Positions 24,928 to 33,153 of a stretch of 33,851 bases of DNA are shown in pieces. How positions within the stretch are numbered: position 1 is the first letter of the stretch; each line of letters opens with the position of its first letter. The stretch lies in NCBI RefSeq assembly GCF_000518805.1, contig NZ_JAEH01000031.1:36695-70545 (forward strand). The letters are read 5' to 3'. A program made the translations under genes and the position numbers. The stretch is from Shewanella waksmanii ATCC BAA-643 (lineage in GTDB: Bacteria; Pseudomonadota; Gammaproteobacteria; Enterobacterales; Shewanellaceae). Under the pieces are notes generated by a model, which was not told the origin of the DNA, did no database searches, and saw only the letters and a list, made by a program, of their open reading frames with translations.

Positions 24928-25902
24928 TTAGAAATAATAAGAAGTTTTAAGCACGCCGCCGACTGCAGCATCACTATCAACCAAACCGGTGAAATCAATA
25001 CTAAAGCTAGGCCCGAATGACATACCAGTGCCAATGGTGTAAATATCTGCTTCGTGCTCAAGCATATCATGGCGATAACCTAGGCTAACAGAGAGCCAAT
25101 CAGTGGCCTTTAATGCCCCTGCAAAACGAACATACTGACTATCTTCGATATCGGTAAACCCTTGGTTGGCATTAAGATCGATGTCTGAACTGACACTCAA
25201 TGCGCGCCACTGGTAAGCGATACCCGCGTTATACAGCGGCGCTAACTGATAGTCATACGCTTGCACACTAAAAGGGTTATCAACGCTGATGGTTTGCGGG
25301 ACTAAATTACGCCCAGATACGCCCACAACCAACCCATCAACAGGTTCTAGTGCGACACCAACATCAAGGTTGGATGTCACTTGGCTATCGGCTGCTAGCG
25401 TATCGCTGTTACTTCGGTATGCAGACAGGCTATCGGCGATTGTATAGCTTTCTATGGTTTGCAGTTTGGGGGTGACCTCTACTGCAATCGGTAAATTAAC
25501 GATCGACAGCGGCATACTCATCGTCAGATTATGCTCTGTGGTTTTTACTGCCGCCAATGCTGGCTCAGCACTTAATTGGCTTTTGATATCACCACTTACC
25601 GCCCCGGCGTTGATCCAATCAACTGGTGGCTGCTCAATATCATATTGCAGAGACAGGTTAGCTGCATAAGGCCAAGACTGACTGCGACTGACTGTGGCAG
25701 AGCGCTGCCAAGGGTTATCTGATGTGCTTAGTGTGCTGACTAGGTTCACGCCATTGGCTTGTGGCTGAATACTGAAGATTTGATGCGCTAAAGGCGAGTG
25801 CTTTAAGTGCTGAGTGTTGGCATAATCTCCCCCTTCGGCATACAGATTTGCCGAAAAAATCAGGGTTAACGCCACGCTAAAACAAAGATGAAGTGATCTC
25901 AT
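24928..25902 (-). CDS. Outer-membrane beta-barrel protein, TraF_2-like
   Basis: 324 residues with a signal peptide (MRSLHLCFSVALTLIFSANLYA). The beta-rich body ends in the C-terminal pattern GGVLKTSYYF, whose final Phe is typical of outer-membrane barrels. Repeated alternating stretches such as WLSVSLGYRHDM and GLVVGVSGRNLVP resemble the chromosomal TraF-like family often annotated as conjugal transfer protein TraF, although no transfer genes are nearby. Function unknown. It stands alone, convergent with the TauE gene. Confidence 0.65.
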   Translation of the reverse strand: MRSLHLCFSVALTLIFSANLYAEGGDYANTQHLKHSPLAHQIFSIQPQANGVNLVSTLSTSDNPWQRSATVSRSQSWPYAANLSLQYDIEQPPVDWINAGAVSGDIKSQLSAEPALAAVKTTEHNLTMSMPLSIVNLPIAVEVTPKLQTIESYTIADSLSAYRSNSDTLAADSQVTSNLDVGVALEPVDGLVVGVSGRNLVPQTISVDNPFSVQAYDYQLAPLYNAGIAYQWRALSVSSDIDLNANQGFTDIEDSQYVRFAGALKATDWLSVSLGYRHDMLEHEADIYTIGTGMSFGPSFSIDFTGLVDSDAAVGGVLKTSYYF

Positions 25903-26070
25903 TTCATTCAGCCCTTATATTATTTTTGTTGTAGTGATGTCTTTTACTACGCATCGAATTTAAAGATAGTTCATCAAAACTCACTACGGCAGAAAATTTT
26001 TATTATTTCAGCCAAAACTGACCACCAAAATCGCTGCAGTCCGCCCCCTAAAAGGTTTGCAGCGAAACGA

Positions 26071-26985
26071 TCATTTTTTGCGGTAATTCACTTCGCTATA
26101 GCGCTGAAACTCTTCGACCACATACTGAGCAAACATGTTAAACCTCAGGGCACGATGGGGATCTTGGTGATAAACCAAGTACACAGGGGTATCGGCCACT
26201 TTCCAGTCACTAAAAACCGGAACTAAGGTTTGATTGGCCAGCTCGTCAGGACAGTACAAGGTGGGTAGCCTAACAATACCATTGCCAGCGATCGCACTGG
26301 CGATCATCGCTCGGCCGTTCTTGCATTTAAATCCACCTGAAATCGCCACCTCAGCATGCAACTTAGGATCGCTAATGTGTTGATAATGCCAATGGTCGAT
26401 ACTGCCCGTAATGCAATAATGCTGCTTTAACTCTTTCGGGTGGCTCGGTGTCCCTCTTTGTTGCAGGTAAGCTGGCGCAGCCATGGTTTCATTGCTCAGA
26501 GTAAGCAGTTTTCTCGCGATTAAGTTAGAGTCAGGTAAACTGCCCATTCGAAATACAAAATCAAATTGATCCAACAGCAGATCCACCCGTTGGCTGCTGA
26601 AATCCAGCTCGACCTCAATATCTGGGTAACGTTTTACGAAGTCACTGACCAACGGCGCAACGATTTCCTCACCAATGAAGCCGCCCACCGAATTAATTTT
26701 GATTTGTCCTTTTGGCGAGTTGGTTATGTCCATCGCTTGGGCGCAGGCAGCATCAATGATATTCATCGCTTGACGACACTCTTGATAAACCAACTGCCCC
26801 TGCTCTGTCAGCCTCTGCGCCCGCGTGGTCCGGATGATCAGGCTCACCCCCAATACTTGTTCCAATTTAGTCAGTTGCTTGGATAAATGGGAGCGGGAAC
26901 AATTAAGAACCTCAGCAGCATGGGTAAAACTGCCTGATTCCGCAATCACCAGAAAAGTTTGTATTAATGATAGATCCGGTGCCAT
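26071..26985 (-). CDS. LysR-family transcriptional regulator
   Basis: 304 residues. The winged HTH at the N-terminus reads LIQTFLVIAESGSFTHAAEV then LNCSRSHLSKQLTKLEQVLG, followed by the linker helix and a periplasmic-binding-like effector domain from about residue 90. It resembles the CrgA/DmlR-type group. It is divergent from an SDR gene, the common LysR target arrangement, so that gene is its likely target. Effector unknown. Confidence 0.88.
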   Translation of the reverse strand: MAPDLSLIQTFLVIAESGSFTHAAEVLNCSRSHLSKQLTKLEQVLGVSLIIRTTRAQRLTEQGQLVYQECRQAMNIIDAACAQAMDITNSPKGQIKINSVGGFIGEEIVAPLVSDFVKRYPDIEVELDFSSQRVDLLLDQFDFVFRMGSLPDSNLIARKLLTLSNETMAAPAYLQQRGTPSHPKELKQHYCITGSIDHWHYQHISDPKLHAEVAISGGFKCKNGRAMIASAIAGNGIVRLPTLYCPDELANQTLVPVFSDWKVADTPVYLVYHQDPHRALRFNMFAQYVVEEFQRYSEVNYRKK

Positions 26986-27001
26986 AACGACCTCAATTTG
27001 T

Positions 27002-27023
27002 AATCATATGTAAACAATCATAT
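27002..27023. promoter_or_regulatory. Direct repeat in the LysR-SDR intergenic region
   Basis: AATCATAT occurs at 27002-27009 and again at 27016-27023, a 14-base period, 16 bases from the LysR start. It could be part of the LysR binding region; no clean T-N11-A dyad was identified. Confidence 0.3.
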
Positions 27024-27102
27024 TCCAATGAGGCCATATATCAACAATAAGCTTTTCTATAATCTTGTCTGCATTGAAATACAGTCAACAAGTGAGACAA
27101 CA

Positions 27103-27822
27103 ATGAAATCATTAATCGTTATTACCGGCGCCTCATCAGGCATAGGCGCCGCGATGGCAAAAGCCTTCAGTGCCAAAGGCCATCCATTACTATTACTTGC
27201 TCGCCGCCTTGAGCCTATGCAAGCGTTGGCATTAGATAACTGCATGACCATCAGTGTTGATGTCACCGATGGCGCGGCCATTAGCGCAGCAATTGCTCAA
27301 GCTGTGGCTAAATTTGGCCCAGTTGGCTGCCTAATCAACAACGCAGGCGTCATGCTACTTGGCCAAGCAGACCAACAAGATCCCGCGGAATGGTCGCGTA
27401 TGCTCAACATCAACGTCATGGGCGTTCTCAATGGTATTCACGCGGTACTTGCTGATATGAAACAGCGCAAAACTGGCACCATTATCAATGTAAGCTCGAT
27501 TGCCGGTCGCAAGACTTTCCCAAATCATGCCGCTTACTGTGCCACTAAATTTGCAGTACATGCGCTAACGGAGAACATTCGCGAAGAAGTGGCAATGGAT
27601 GATGTTCGCCTCATTACTATTGCCCCTGGTGCAGTAGAAACCGAACTACTTAGCCATACCACCAGCGATGAAATTAAAGCGGGTTATGAAGACTGGAAGC
27701 AAGATATGGGCGGCGTTGTTGCGCCAGAAACCATTGCTGATGCCGCCCTGTTTGCCTATGAGCAACCACAAAGCGTTTGCGTACGTGAAATTGTGCTCGC
27801 TGCGACACGTCAGCAACCTTAA
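27103..27822 (+). CDS. Short-chain dehydrogenase/reductase (classical SDR)
   Basis: 239 residues from ATG 27103, where the conserved fold begins (MKSLIVITGASSGIGAAMAK). The cofactor motif TGASSGIG, the NNAG motif, the catalytic Ser in INVSSIAG and YCATK (Tyr and Lys) are all present. LLARR after beta-2 suggests NADP(H). Upstream in-frame codons to 27028 lack a ribosome site and are not counted. Divergent from the LysR gene. Substrate not predictable. Confidence 0.88.
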   Translation: MKSLIVITGASSGIGAAMAKAFSAKGHPLLLLARRLEPMQALALDNCMTISVDVTDGAAISAAIAQAVAKFGPVGCLINNAGVMLLGQADQQDPAEWSRMLNINVMGVLNGIHAVLADMKQRKTGTIINVSSIAGRKTFPNHAAYCATKFAVHALTENIREEVAMDDVRLITIAPGAVETELLSHTTSDEIKAGYEDWKQDMGGVVAPETIADAALFAYEQPQSVCVREIVLAATRQQP

Positions 27823-27868
27823 TGGCAACTTAGGCTGATTTTGTTCAGTTAGCTTGCCAGCAAAATAC

Positions 27869-27899
27869 GCGGTGAAGCAGCAATGCTCACCGCTTTTTT
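27869..27899 (+). terminator. Intrinsic terminator of the SDR gene
   Basis: GCGGTGA and TCACCGC pair across an 11-base loop and run into TTTTTT. It lies 46 bases after the SDR stop. Confidence 0.85.
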
Positions 27900-27980
27900 A
27901 TCCCTGTAATGACTTAGCGTTTATTTCTCCAGCAGTAAATCTTTTAAATCCAGCAAAAAACAGTACAAAAACATAGCGCT

Positions 27981-28030
27981 TTGACTAAAGTTACTGTTAA
28001 CTTAGTAGCAACAATTGCCTAAAAATTGTT
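27981..28030 (+). promoter_or_regulatory. Promoter and dyad region of the secretion operon
   Basis: TTGACT at 27981 is a good -35, but no convincing -10 sits at 16-18 bases. AACAATT-N7-AATTGTT (28010-28030) is a perfect 7-bp inverted repeat between it and the first gene. It may be an operator or leader hairpin. Nothing identifies the regulator. Confidence 0.35.
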
Positions 28031-28071
28031 CCCGTAATCACGCCACTGACTCCATAACAAGGAAATAAGCG

Positions 28072-29724
28072 ATGACAGAGAACTTTAGTCTGCTAGCAAA
28101 AAACCGCGCTTGGGTTGAGCTGCTGTTTTCCTCCACATTTATCAATTTACTGTCATTGGCACTGCCATTTACTATGCTGCAGATATACGACCGTATTCTG
28201 CCTAATCAAGGTTATGGTACCGCAAGCGTGTTGGCATCTGCGGTAGCGGTCGCAATTATACTGGAGCTACTACTGCGGTATGCCCGCAGTTGGATGCTCG
28301 CATCCAGCGCCGCTAACTTTGAGTTACAGAGCACGACCCAAACCGTCAGTGCCCTACTCAATTCTGATTATCGTAAGATTGAGTCTTTAGGCTCTGGCGT
28401 GGTCTCCAATGGCCTCAACAGCATTGCCACCATGCGAGAAATCTATTCAGGGCAAGCGTTAGTCGCCTTGATGGACTTTCCCTTTGTACTGATATTTTTA
28501 GCGCTTGTTGCCTACATTGGTGGCCCCTTAGTGTTCATTCCTATTGCAGTATGGGGGGTTATCGGCGCACTAGTGTATGTGATTGGCAAACAGCTAAATC
28601 AAGCGACTCAGGCTTTAGCGTTAACTGAAGGTGAGCGCTCACGCTTGTTAATTCAGGTGCTGTCGGGACTCACTACTGCCAAAGCGCTAGCAATGGAGAC
28701 CAAACTGTGTGGAATGTATAACGATATAAACTATCAACGCTTGGCAGAGCAGCACCGGGTCGACTGGCTGTCATCTAAGCTACAAGAGTTGATTCAAGGT
28801 GCTTCGCAAGGGACTACCTTACTGATTGTATTAATTGGTTGTTTAGCAGTGTTAGATGGCGAGCTGACTACAGGTGGACTGGCGGCCTGCTCCATATTGG
28901 CCGGTCGTGCCATAGCCCCGCTTAGCGCCATTATCAGCCTGCGCTCACGTTTAGCGGTAGCCAAAACCGCAATGTCTCAGGTTGCAGAATTAAGCGAGCT
29001 GCCACCAGAATCATTTACCGGCACCACGCAATATCAACAAAAATTGCCCCTAGGCCCAATCCGCTTTGAGGCAGTCAGTATTGAGCAAACCGCTGCCAAG
29101 TTAAATGAGGTCAATATTGAAATTGCCCCAGGCAGTCTGGTGACGGTGACCTCTAATCCATTAACCCAAGCCAGCTTATTGTTAAGTTGTATTGGCGCTT
29201 TTCATCGCGTAAGCCAAGGTGAAATTACCATAGCGGGTATTGAGCAAAGCCAGCATAAGCGCAATGAGTATCGACAGTCTGTTGCTTATATCGCACCTTG
29301 GCCAATCTTATTGAGCGGTAGCTTAATGGAAAATATGACCCTGTTTTCTGCTGATAAAGAAGCCGAAGCAATGGTGGTTGCCGAGGCGCTGGGACTAACG
29401 GATACCATCGCTCAACTACCTGCCGGTTACCAAACTTTAGTCGGTAGCAGTGACAATCAGTCACTCAACAAAGGCGCCATTAAGTTGATTGCACTGGTGA
29501 GAGCACTGGTGCAGTCGCCATCTATTTTGCTGCTTGATGAGCCCATGGTTTCTCTCGATGCTGACTCGCAGCAGCGTCTTATTAACGTGCTGCAGGCAAA
29601 ACGTGGGCAGATGACCATTATCTGTGCCAGTTATTTTGACAGTATCAAGGCTATCAGCGATATGCATATCCACCTTGATGCCGAGGGTCGTAACCATAAT
29701 ACGGCCAAGGAGGTATCAGCATGA
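28072..29724 (+). CDS. Type I secretion ABC permease/ATPase with degenerate nucleotide-binding domain
   Basis: 550 residues: a type I secretion-style membrane domain (LALPFTMLQIYDRILPNQGY near residue 30, about six helices up to about 300) followed by an ABC domain. The ATPase motifs are eroded. At the Walker A position the sequence is SNPLTQAS (361-368), with Ala367 where the lysine should be. The signature LSGGQ reads LNKGA (465-469). Walker B LLLDEP (D489, E490) is intact, and the H-loop histidine position is Tyr521. It probably cannot hydrolyse ATP alone and should pair with the next gene's product. The two genes overlap by ATGA. AAGGAAA lies upstream of the ATG. Confidence 0.85.
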   Translation: MTENFSLLAKNRAWVELLFSSTFINLLSLALPFTMLQIYDRILPNQGYGTASVLASAVAVAIILELLLRYARSWMLASSAANFELQSTTQTVSALLNSDYRKIESLGSGVVSNGLNSIATMREIYSGQALVALMDFPFVLIFLALVAYIGGPLVFIPIAVWGVIGALVYVIGKQLNQATQALALTEGERSRLLIQVLSGLTTAKALAMETKLCGMYNDINYQRLAEQHRVDWLSSKLQELIQGASQGTTLLIVLIGCLAVLDGELTTGGLAACSILAGRAIAPLSAIISLRSRLAVAKTAMSQVAELSELPPESFTGTTQYQQKLPLGPIRFEAVSIEQTAAKLNEVNIEIAPGSLVTVTSNPLTQASLLLSCIGAFHRVSQGEITIAGIEQSQHKRNEYRQSVAYIAPWPILLSGSLMENMTLFSADKEAEAMVVAEALGLTDTIAQLPAGYQTLVGSSDNQSLNKGAIKLIALVRALVQSPSILLLDEPMVSLDADSQQRLINVLQAKRGQMTIICASYFDSIKAISDMHIHLDAEGRNHNTAKEVSA

Positions 29725-31823
29725 ATACCGCCAACGCTACCTCAGCAACCTCAACGCCAAACGAGCTAAAACTTGCCGCAATAAGCTTGTTTCAACAATT
29801 GGGACTGTACGCCCAAGCCACTCACCTTCTAAATGATGCTAAATCACAGGAGTTTGACACCTTAGCGTTAAACCAACTTCTTAAACATCATCAATTACGT
29901 TTTAGAGTACTGAACTTTGCTCCACAAGTTATGGCCCAAACGAGTCACCCCGCGATACTGGTACCAAAGGATGCGACAGCGAGCGTTATTAGAAGACGAG
30001 GTGAGCAGCTAGAGCAACTTGATAGCAATGATCAGTGGCAAGCCGTCGCTTCTGCTATGAGCGGCCATGTCATAGTGATAGATGGCCTCCCTTCTGATAA
30101 ACAAACCAGTAAAGCCTTTGCCAGCGAACTGAGTAAAAAGAGTAAATGGTGTCGACCGGTGTTTTGGCTCAGTCTGCTCTCTAGTATTACCGGGCTAGCC
30201 GTGCCGTTGTTTACCATGGCGGTTTATGACCGCGTTATTGGGGGACAAAGTCCGAGTGTGCTCCCCACTATCGCACTGGGTGCGGTATTGGCTGTGGCTA
30301 TTTTAGTCTCTAGTCGACTGTTACGCGCCAATGTATTAGCCAGCACTAGCAATCGCTTTGCGCGAGACTTATCTAATATGACCTTTGGTCGCTTACTCAA
30401 TATGCCGTTAATGGTGTTGTCACGGGTAGGGCTGTCGAATCATATTGCGCGTATGCGCAATGCTGAAAAGGTTCGTACCTTGCTTGCAGGCCCTGGCGGC
30501 GCGGGATTGGTCGACCTGCCCTTTACCTTGATAGCTTTAGTCACAATTGCGCTGCTCAGCGGTTGGTTGGTGGTTGTGCCCTTGGTGATGTTAGTGCTGT
30601 TTTATTGGGTAATGAAACTGCTCAATAAGTACACCCAATCGGCGTCTCCCACCATTAGCTCAGACTACCAGCAATCACTCAATGAACTGGCCAAGAACTT
30701 ACTCCAAGTGAAAACCAGTGGTAATAGCGATGGTTGGTTTACTGAGTTTTCTCGCCAATGTCGAGAACATTGCCGGCAGAATTTCATTTATGCCAAACGT
30801 AACGGCCTCAATGCTGCAATGGCCCATGCTATGAGTTTGTTTACCGCGCTTATCACTGTATTTACTGGTATATTTTTAGTCTTAAATCAGAGCATTAGCC
30901 CAGGAGCACTCATTGCCTGCGTCATGTTAATTTGGCGTATCACAGGTCCAGCACAATTAGCATTTTCATCGAGTCAAAAAATCACCATGATGCGCGGCGC
31001 GGCGGAGCAGTTTGATCGCTTCATGTTAGCGGGTACCGAGCATAATGAGCTGCGACTGGATACTCCTAAGACAGATCAAGCCCCAAAGGTGAGCTTTCAG
31101 CATGTGACTTTACGATACAGTGCCGAAACAGAACCTGCTTTATCTGGCATAACCTTAGATATCGAACCCGGTGAAAATGTGGCTATTATCGGCCCGAATG
31201 CCTGCGGCAAGACCTCCTTATTGCTGGCAGCAATGGGGGTTGTAGAAGCCCAAGCTGGGTTCATCACGATTAATGGCAAAAATCTCAGGCAATACGACCC
31301 ACAAGCCTTCAGACAATGGGCGGCTTACAGTCCTGCACAAGCTGATCTATTGCCCGGTACCCTCGCAGACAATATTCGTATCGCCAAACCCAACGCCACT
31401 GATGAAGAGCTGATCAATGCACTTTACGCCGCTGGCGGTAGTGCACTATTTGATGCGCTTGGCAATGACATTCATTGCGAGCTGTTTAAGGATGGCCATA
31501 GCCTGCTATCACCCGTTGAAGGCGGATATATTAGTTTAGCCAGAGCACTGCTAAAACAGTCGCAATTGCTGATACTCGATGAACCGATTGCCAACCAAAA
31601 CCCCTACGCCAAAGCGCAGCTGTTGCAAACCTTTGCCAAGTTAAAGGGTAATACTACAGTGCTGTTTACCAGCCACGACCCGCAGTTAATTCAACAAGCT
31701 GACAAAGTGGTCATATTAGATAAAGGCACTGTGGTTTACGCCGGGCCAGTACCTGATGCAAACACAGCGGATTCTGCCAACAACAGCCACGCGACTCAGC
31801 AGGAGACTCACAACCATGGATAA
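29721..31823 (+). CDS. Type I secretion ABC transporter, ATP-competent partner
   Basis: 700 residues: an N-terminal domain of about 130 residues in the place of the C39-like domain of HlyB-type exporters, a membrane domain (from about 150) and an ABC domain. No C39 catalytic Cys-His pair was recognised, so peptidase activity is unlikely. Walker A GPNACGKTS is intact (G491 to S499, K497), as are Walker B LLILDEP (D620, E621) and the H-loop H652. The signature position reads LSPVE (596-600), having lost both glycines, and the D-loop is IANQN. A heterodimer with the upstream protein would therefore have at most one working ATP site. Overlaps the HlyD gene by 8 bp. Confidence 0.87.
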   Translation: MNTANATSATSTPNELKLAAISLFQQLGLYAQATHLLNDAKSQEFDTLALNQLLKHHQLRFRVLNFAPQVMAQTSHPAILVPKDATASVIRRRGEQLEQLDSNDQWQAVASAMSGHVIVIDGLPSDKQTSKAFASELSKKSKWCRPVFWLSLLSSITGLAVPLFTMAVYDRVIGGQSPSVLPTIALGAVLAVAILVSSRLLRANVLASTSNRFARDLSNMTFGRLLNMPLMVLSRVGLSNHIARMRNAEKVRTLLAGPGGAGLVDLPFTLIALVTIALLSGWLVVVPLVMLVLFYWVMKLLNKYTQSASPTISSDYQQSLNELAKNLLQVKTSGNSDGWFTEFSRQCREHCRQNFIYAKRNGLNAAMAHAMSLFTALITVFTGIFLVLNQSISPGALIACVMLIWRITGPAQLAFSSSQKITMMRGAAEQFDRFMLAGTEHNELRLDTPKTDQAPKVSFQHVTLRYSAETEPALSGITLDIEPGENVAIIGPNACGKTSLLLAAMGVVEAQAGFITINGKNLRQYDPQAFRQWAAYSPAQADLLPGTLADNIRIAKPNATDEELINALYAAGGSALFDALGNDIHCELFKDGHSLLSPVEGGYISLARALLKQSQLLILDEPIANQNPYAKAQLLQTFAKLKGNTTVLFTSHDPQLIQQADKVVILDKGTVVYAGPVPDANTADSANNSHATQQETHNHG

Positions 31824-33141
31824 TCGTCAACTCGCCAATCGCACTTGGCCGGCCCATGAATTTGCTGAAGCAATTGAAGCGCCATCAGAAAGAAAGCTGA
31901 TTAAGCGCATCATCATGCTAATTGCCGGCTCAGTGCTTATTATGTTGCTATGGTCGATATTCACTCATGTTGAAGAGATCTCGAAATCTAAGGGCCAAGT
32001 TGTGCCATTAGGCCATAGGCAGGTGATCCAAAGCCTTAGTGGCGGCACCATCGCTTCTGTGGTCGTAGAAGAGGGAGACGTCGTTAAAAAAGGTGATGTG
32101 CTCGCAAGTTTTGTTGCCATCGATAGTCAATCAGCTGAAGAGGAGCTGGAAAGTAAACGCGCCAATTTATTACTACGCATAGAGCGTTATGATGCTTTCA
32201 TTGGCCAACGTGATGCTGACTTTTCATCGTTTAGCGACAGCTACCCGCAACTAGTCAAATTGCATACGGCTTCACTGTTACGTATGAATCAAGAGCGCGA
32301 AGCCATGCAACAATTATCAGCCTCTGAGGTTGCCAAATCTCAAGCAGAACTTGATGGTTTGAAAACCGAAACCCCTCCACTTCGCGACCAAATTGATACC
32401 GCTGAACAGACCTTGAAAATGATGCTTTCAGTCACTGCAGAACAAGCCGTATCTAAGCTACGAATTTTAGAGTCACAACAAAAATTAGATGCCTACACTC
32501 GCGAGTTAAAAAGCATGCAAAGCAAGCAGCAAGTATTGGCAAAGAACCTAGTAAACCTAGAGCAGCAACTTAAACAGAAACAGGCCACTCAGCTCAAAGA
32601 AGTGGAAGAAAAGCGCACCGAAACACAAGCACAACTACTGGGAATTATTGCCCAGTTAAAGTCTTCTGGCTCGTTAGTATCGCAAAACACCGTTACCGCC
32701 CCCGTTGACGGCATCATTCAATCGATTCCCTCATCATCAACGGGCAGTGTCATTCAACCCGGCGGGACAGTCGCAGTTATTGTTCCTATGACTAAAACAG
32801 GGCTAATGGAAGTGAAGTTATCGCCCAGAGATATTGGTTTTGTGCGTGAAGGGCAAGCAGCAAGAATTAAAATAGATGCGTTTGATTATAGCCGCTACGG
32901 CGCATTGGACGGCGTAGTAAAACGTATCTCACCCAGTACCGACACGGATGAGAAAGGTGGTGTGTTTTATAAGGTACAAATTAGCATCAACAAGCCTTAT
33001 TTTGGGCCACAACCCGGTCAATTTGATTTAATTCCTGGCATGACTGGCGAAGCTGACATTGTCACTGGTGACAAAACCGTATTTCAATACCTTTGGAAGC
33101 CAGTATTTACCAACGTAACAGAAGCTTTTGGTGAGCGATAG
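31816..33141 (+). CDS. HlyD-family membrane fusion protein
   Basis: 441 residues from ATG 31816, selected by the AGGAG 11 bases upstream; the frame is open 20 codons further back inside the ABC gene. A short cytoplasmic N-terminus is followed by one membrane helix (IIMLIAGSVLIMLLWSIF, about 32-50). Next comes the typical lipoyl half GQVVPLGHRQVIQSLSGG, a long coiled coil (about 110-300), the second lipoyl half and a beta-barrel ending near the C-terminus. It is the periplasmic adaptor linking the ABC pair to a TolC-type channel, which is not in this window. The next gene starts 12 bp later. Confidence 0.92.
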   Translation: MDNRQLANRTWPAHEFAEAIEAPSERKLIKRIIMLIAGSVLIMLLWSIFTHVEEISKSKGQVVPLGHRQVIQSLSGGTIASVVVEEGDVVKKGDVLASFVAIDSQSAEEELESKRANLLLRIERYDAFIGQRDADFSSFSDSYPQLVKLHTASLLRMNQEREAMQQLSASEVAKSQAELDGLKTETPPLRDQIDTAEQTLKMMLSVTAEQAVSKLRILESQQKLDAYTRELKSMQSKQQVLAKNLVNLEQQLKQKQATQLKEVEEKRTETQAQLLGIIAQLKSSGSLVSQNTVTAPVDGIIQSIPSSSTGSVIQPGGTVAVIVPMTKTGLMEVKLSPRDIGFVREGQAARIKIDAFDYSRYGALDGVVKRISPSTDTDEKGGVFYKVQISINKPYFGPQPGQFDLIPGMTGEADIVTGDKTVFQYLWKPVFTNVTEAFGER

Positions 33142-33153
33142 GAGTCTAGTACT

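Noticed and set aside
24928..25902. Evidence for a conjugation system from the TraF-like gene
   Set aside because: The protein has the signal and barrel end of an outer-membrane protein and no other transfer genes are present; the TraF name is only a family label.
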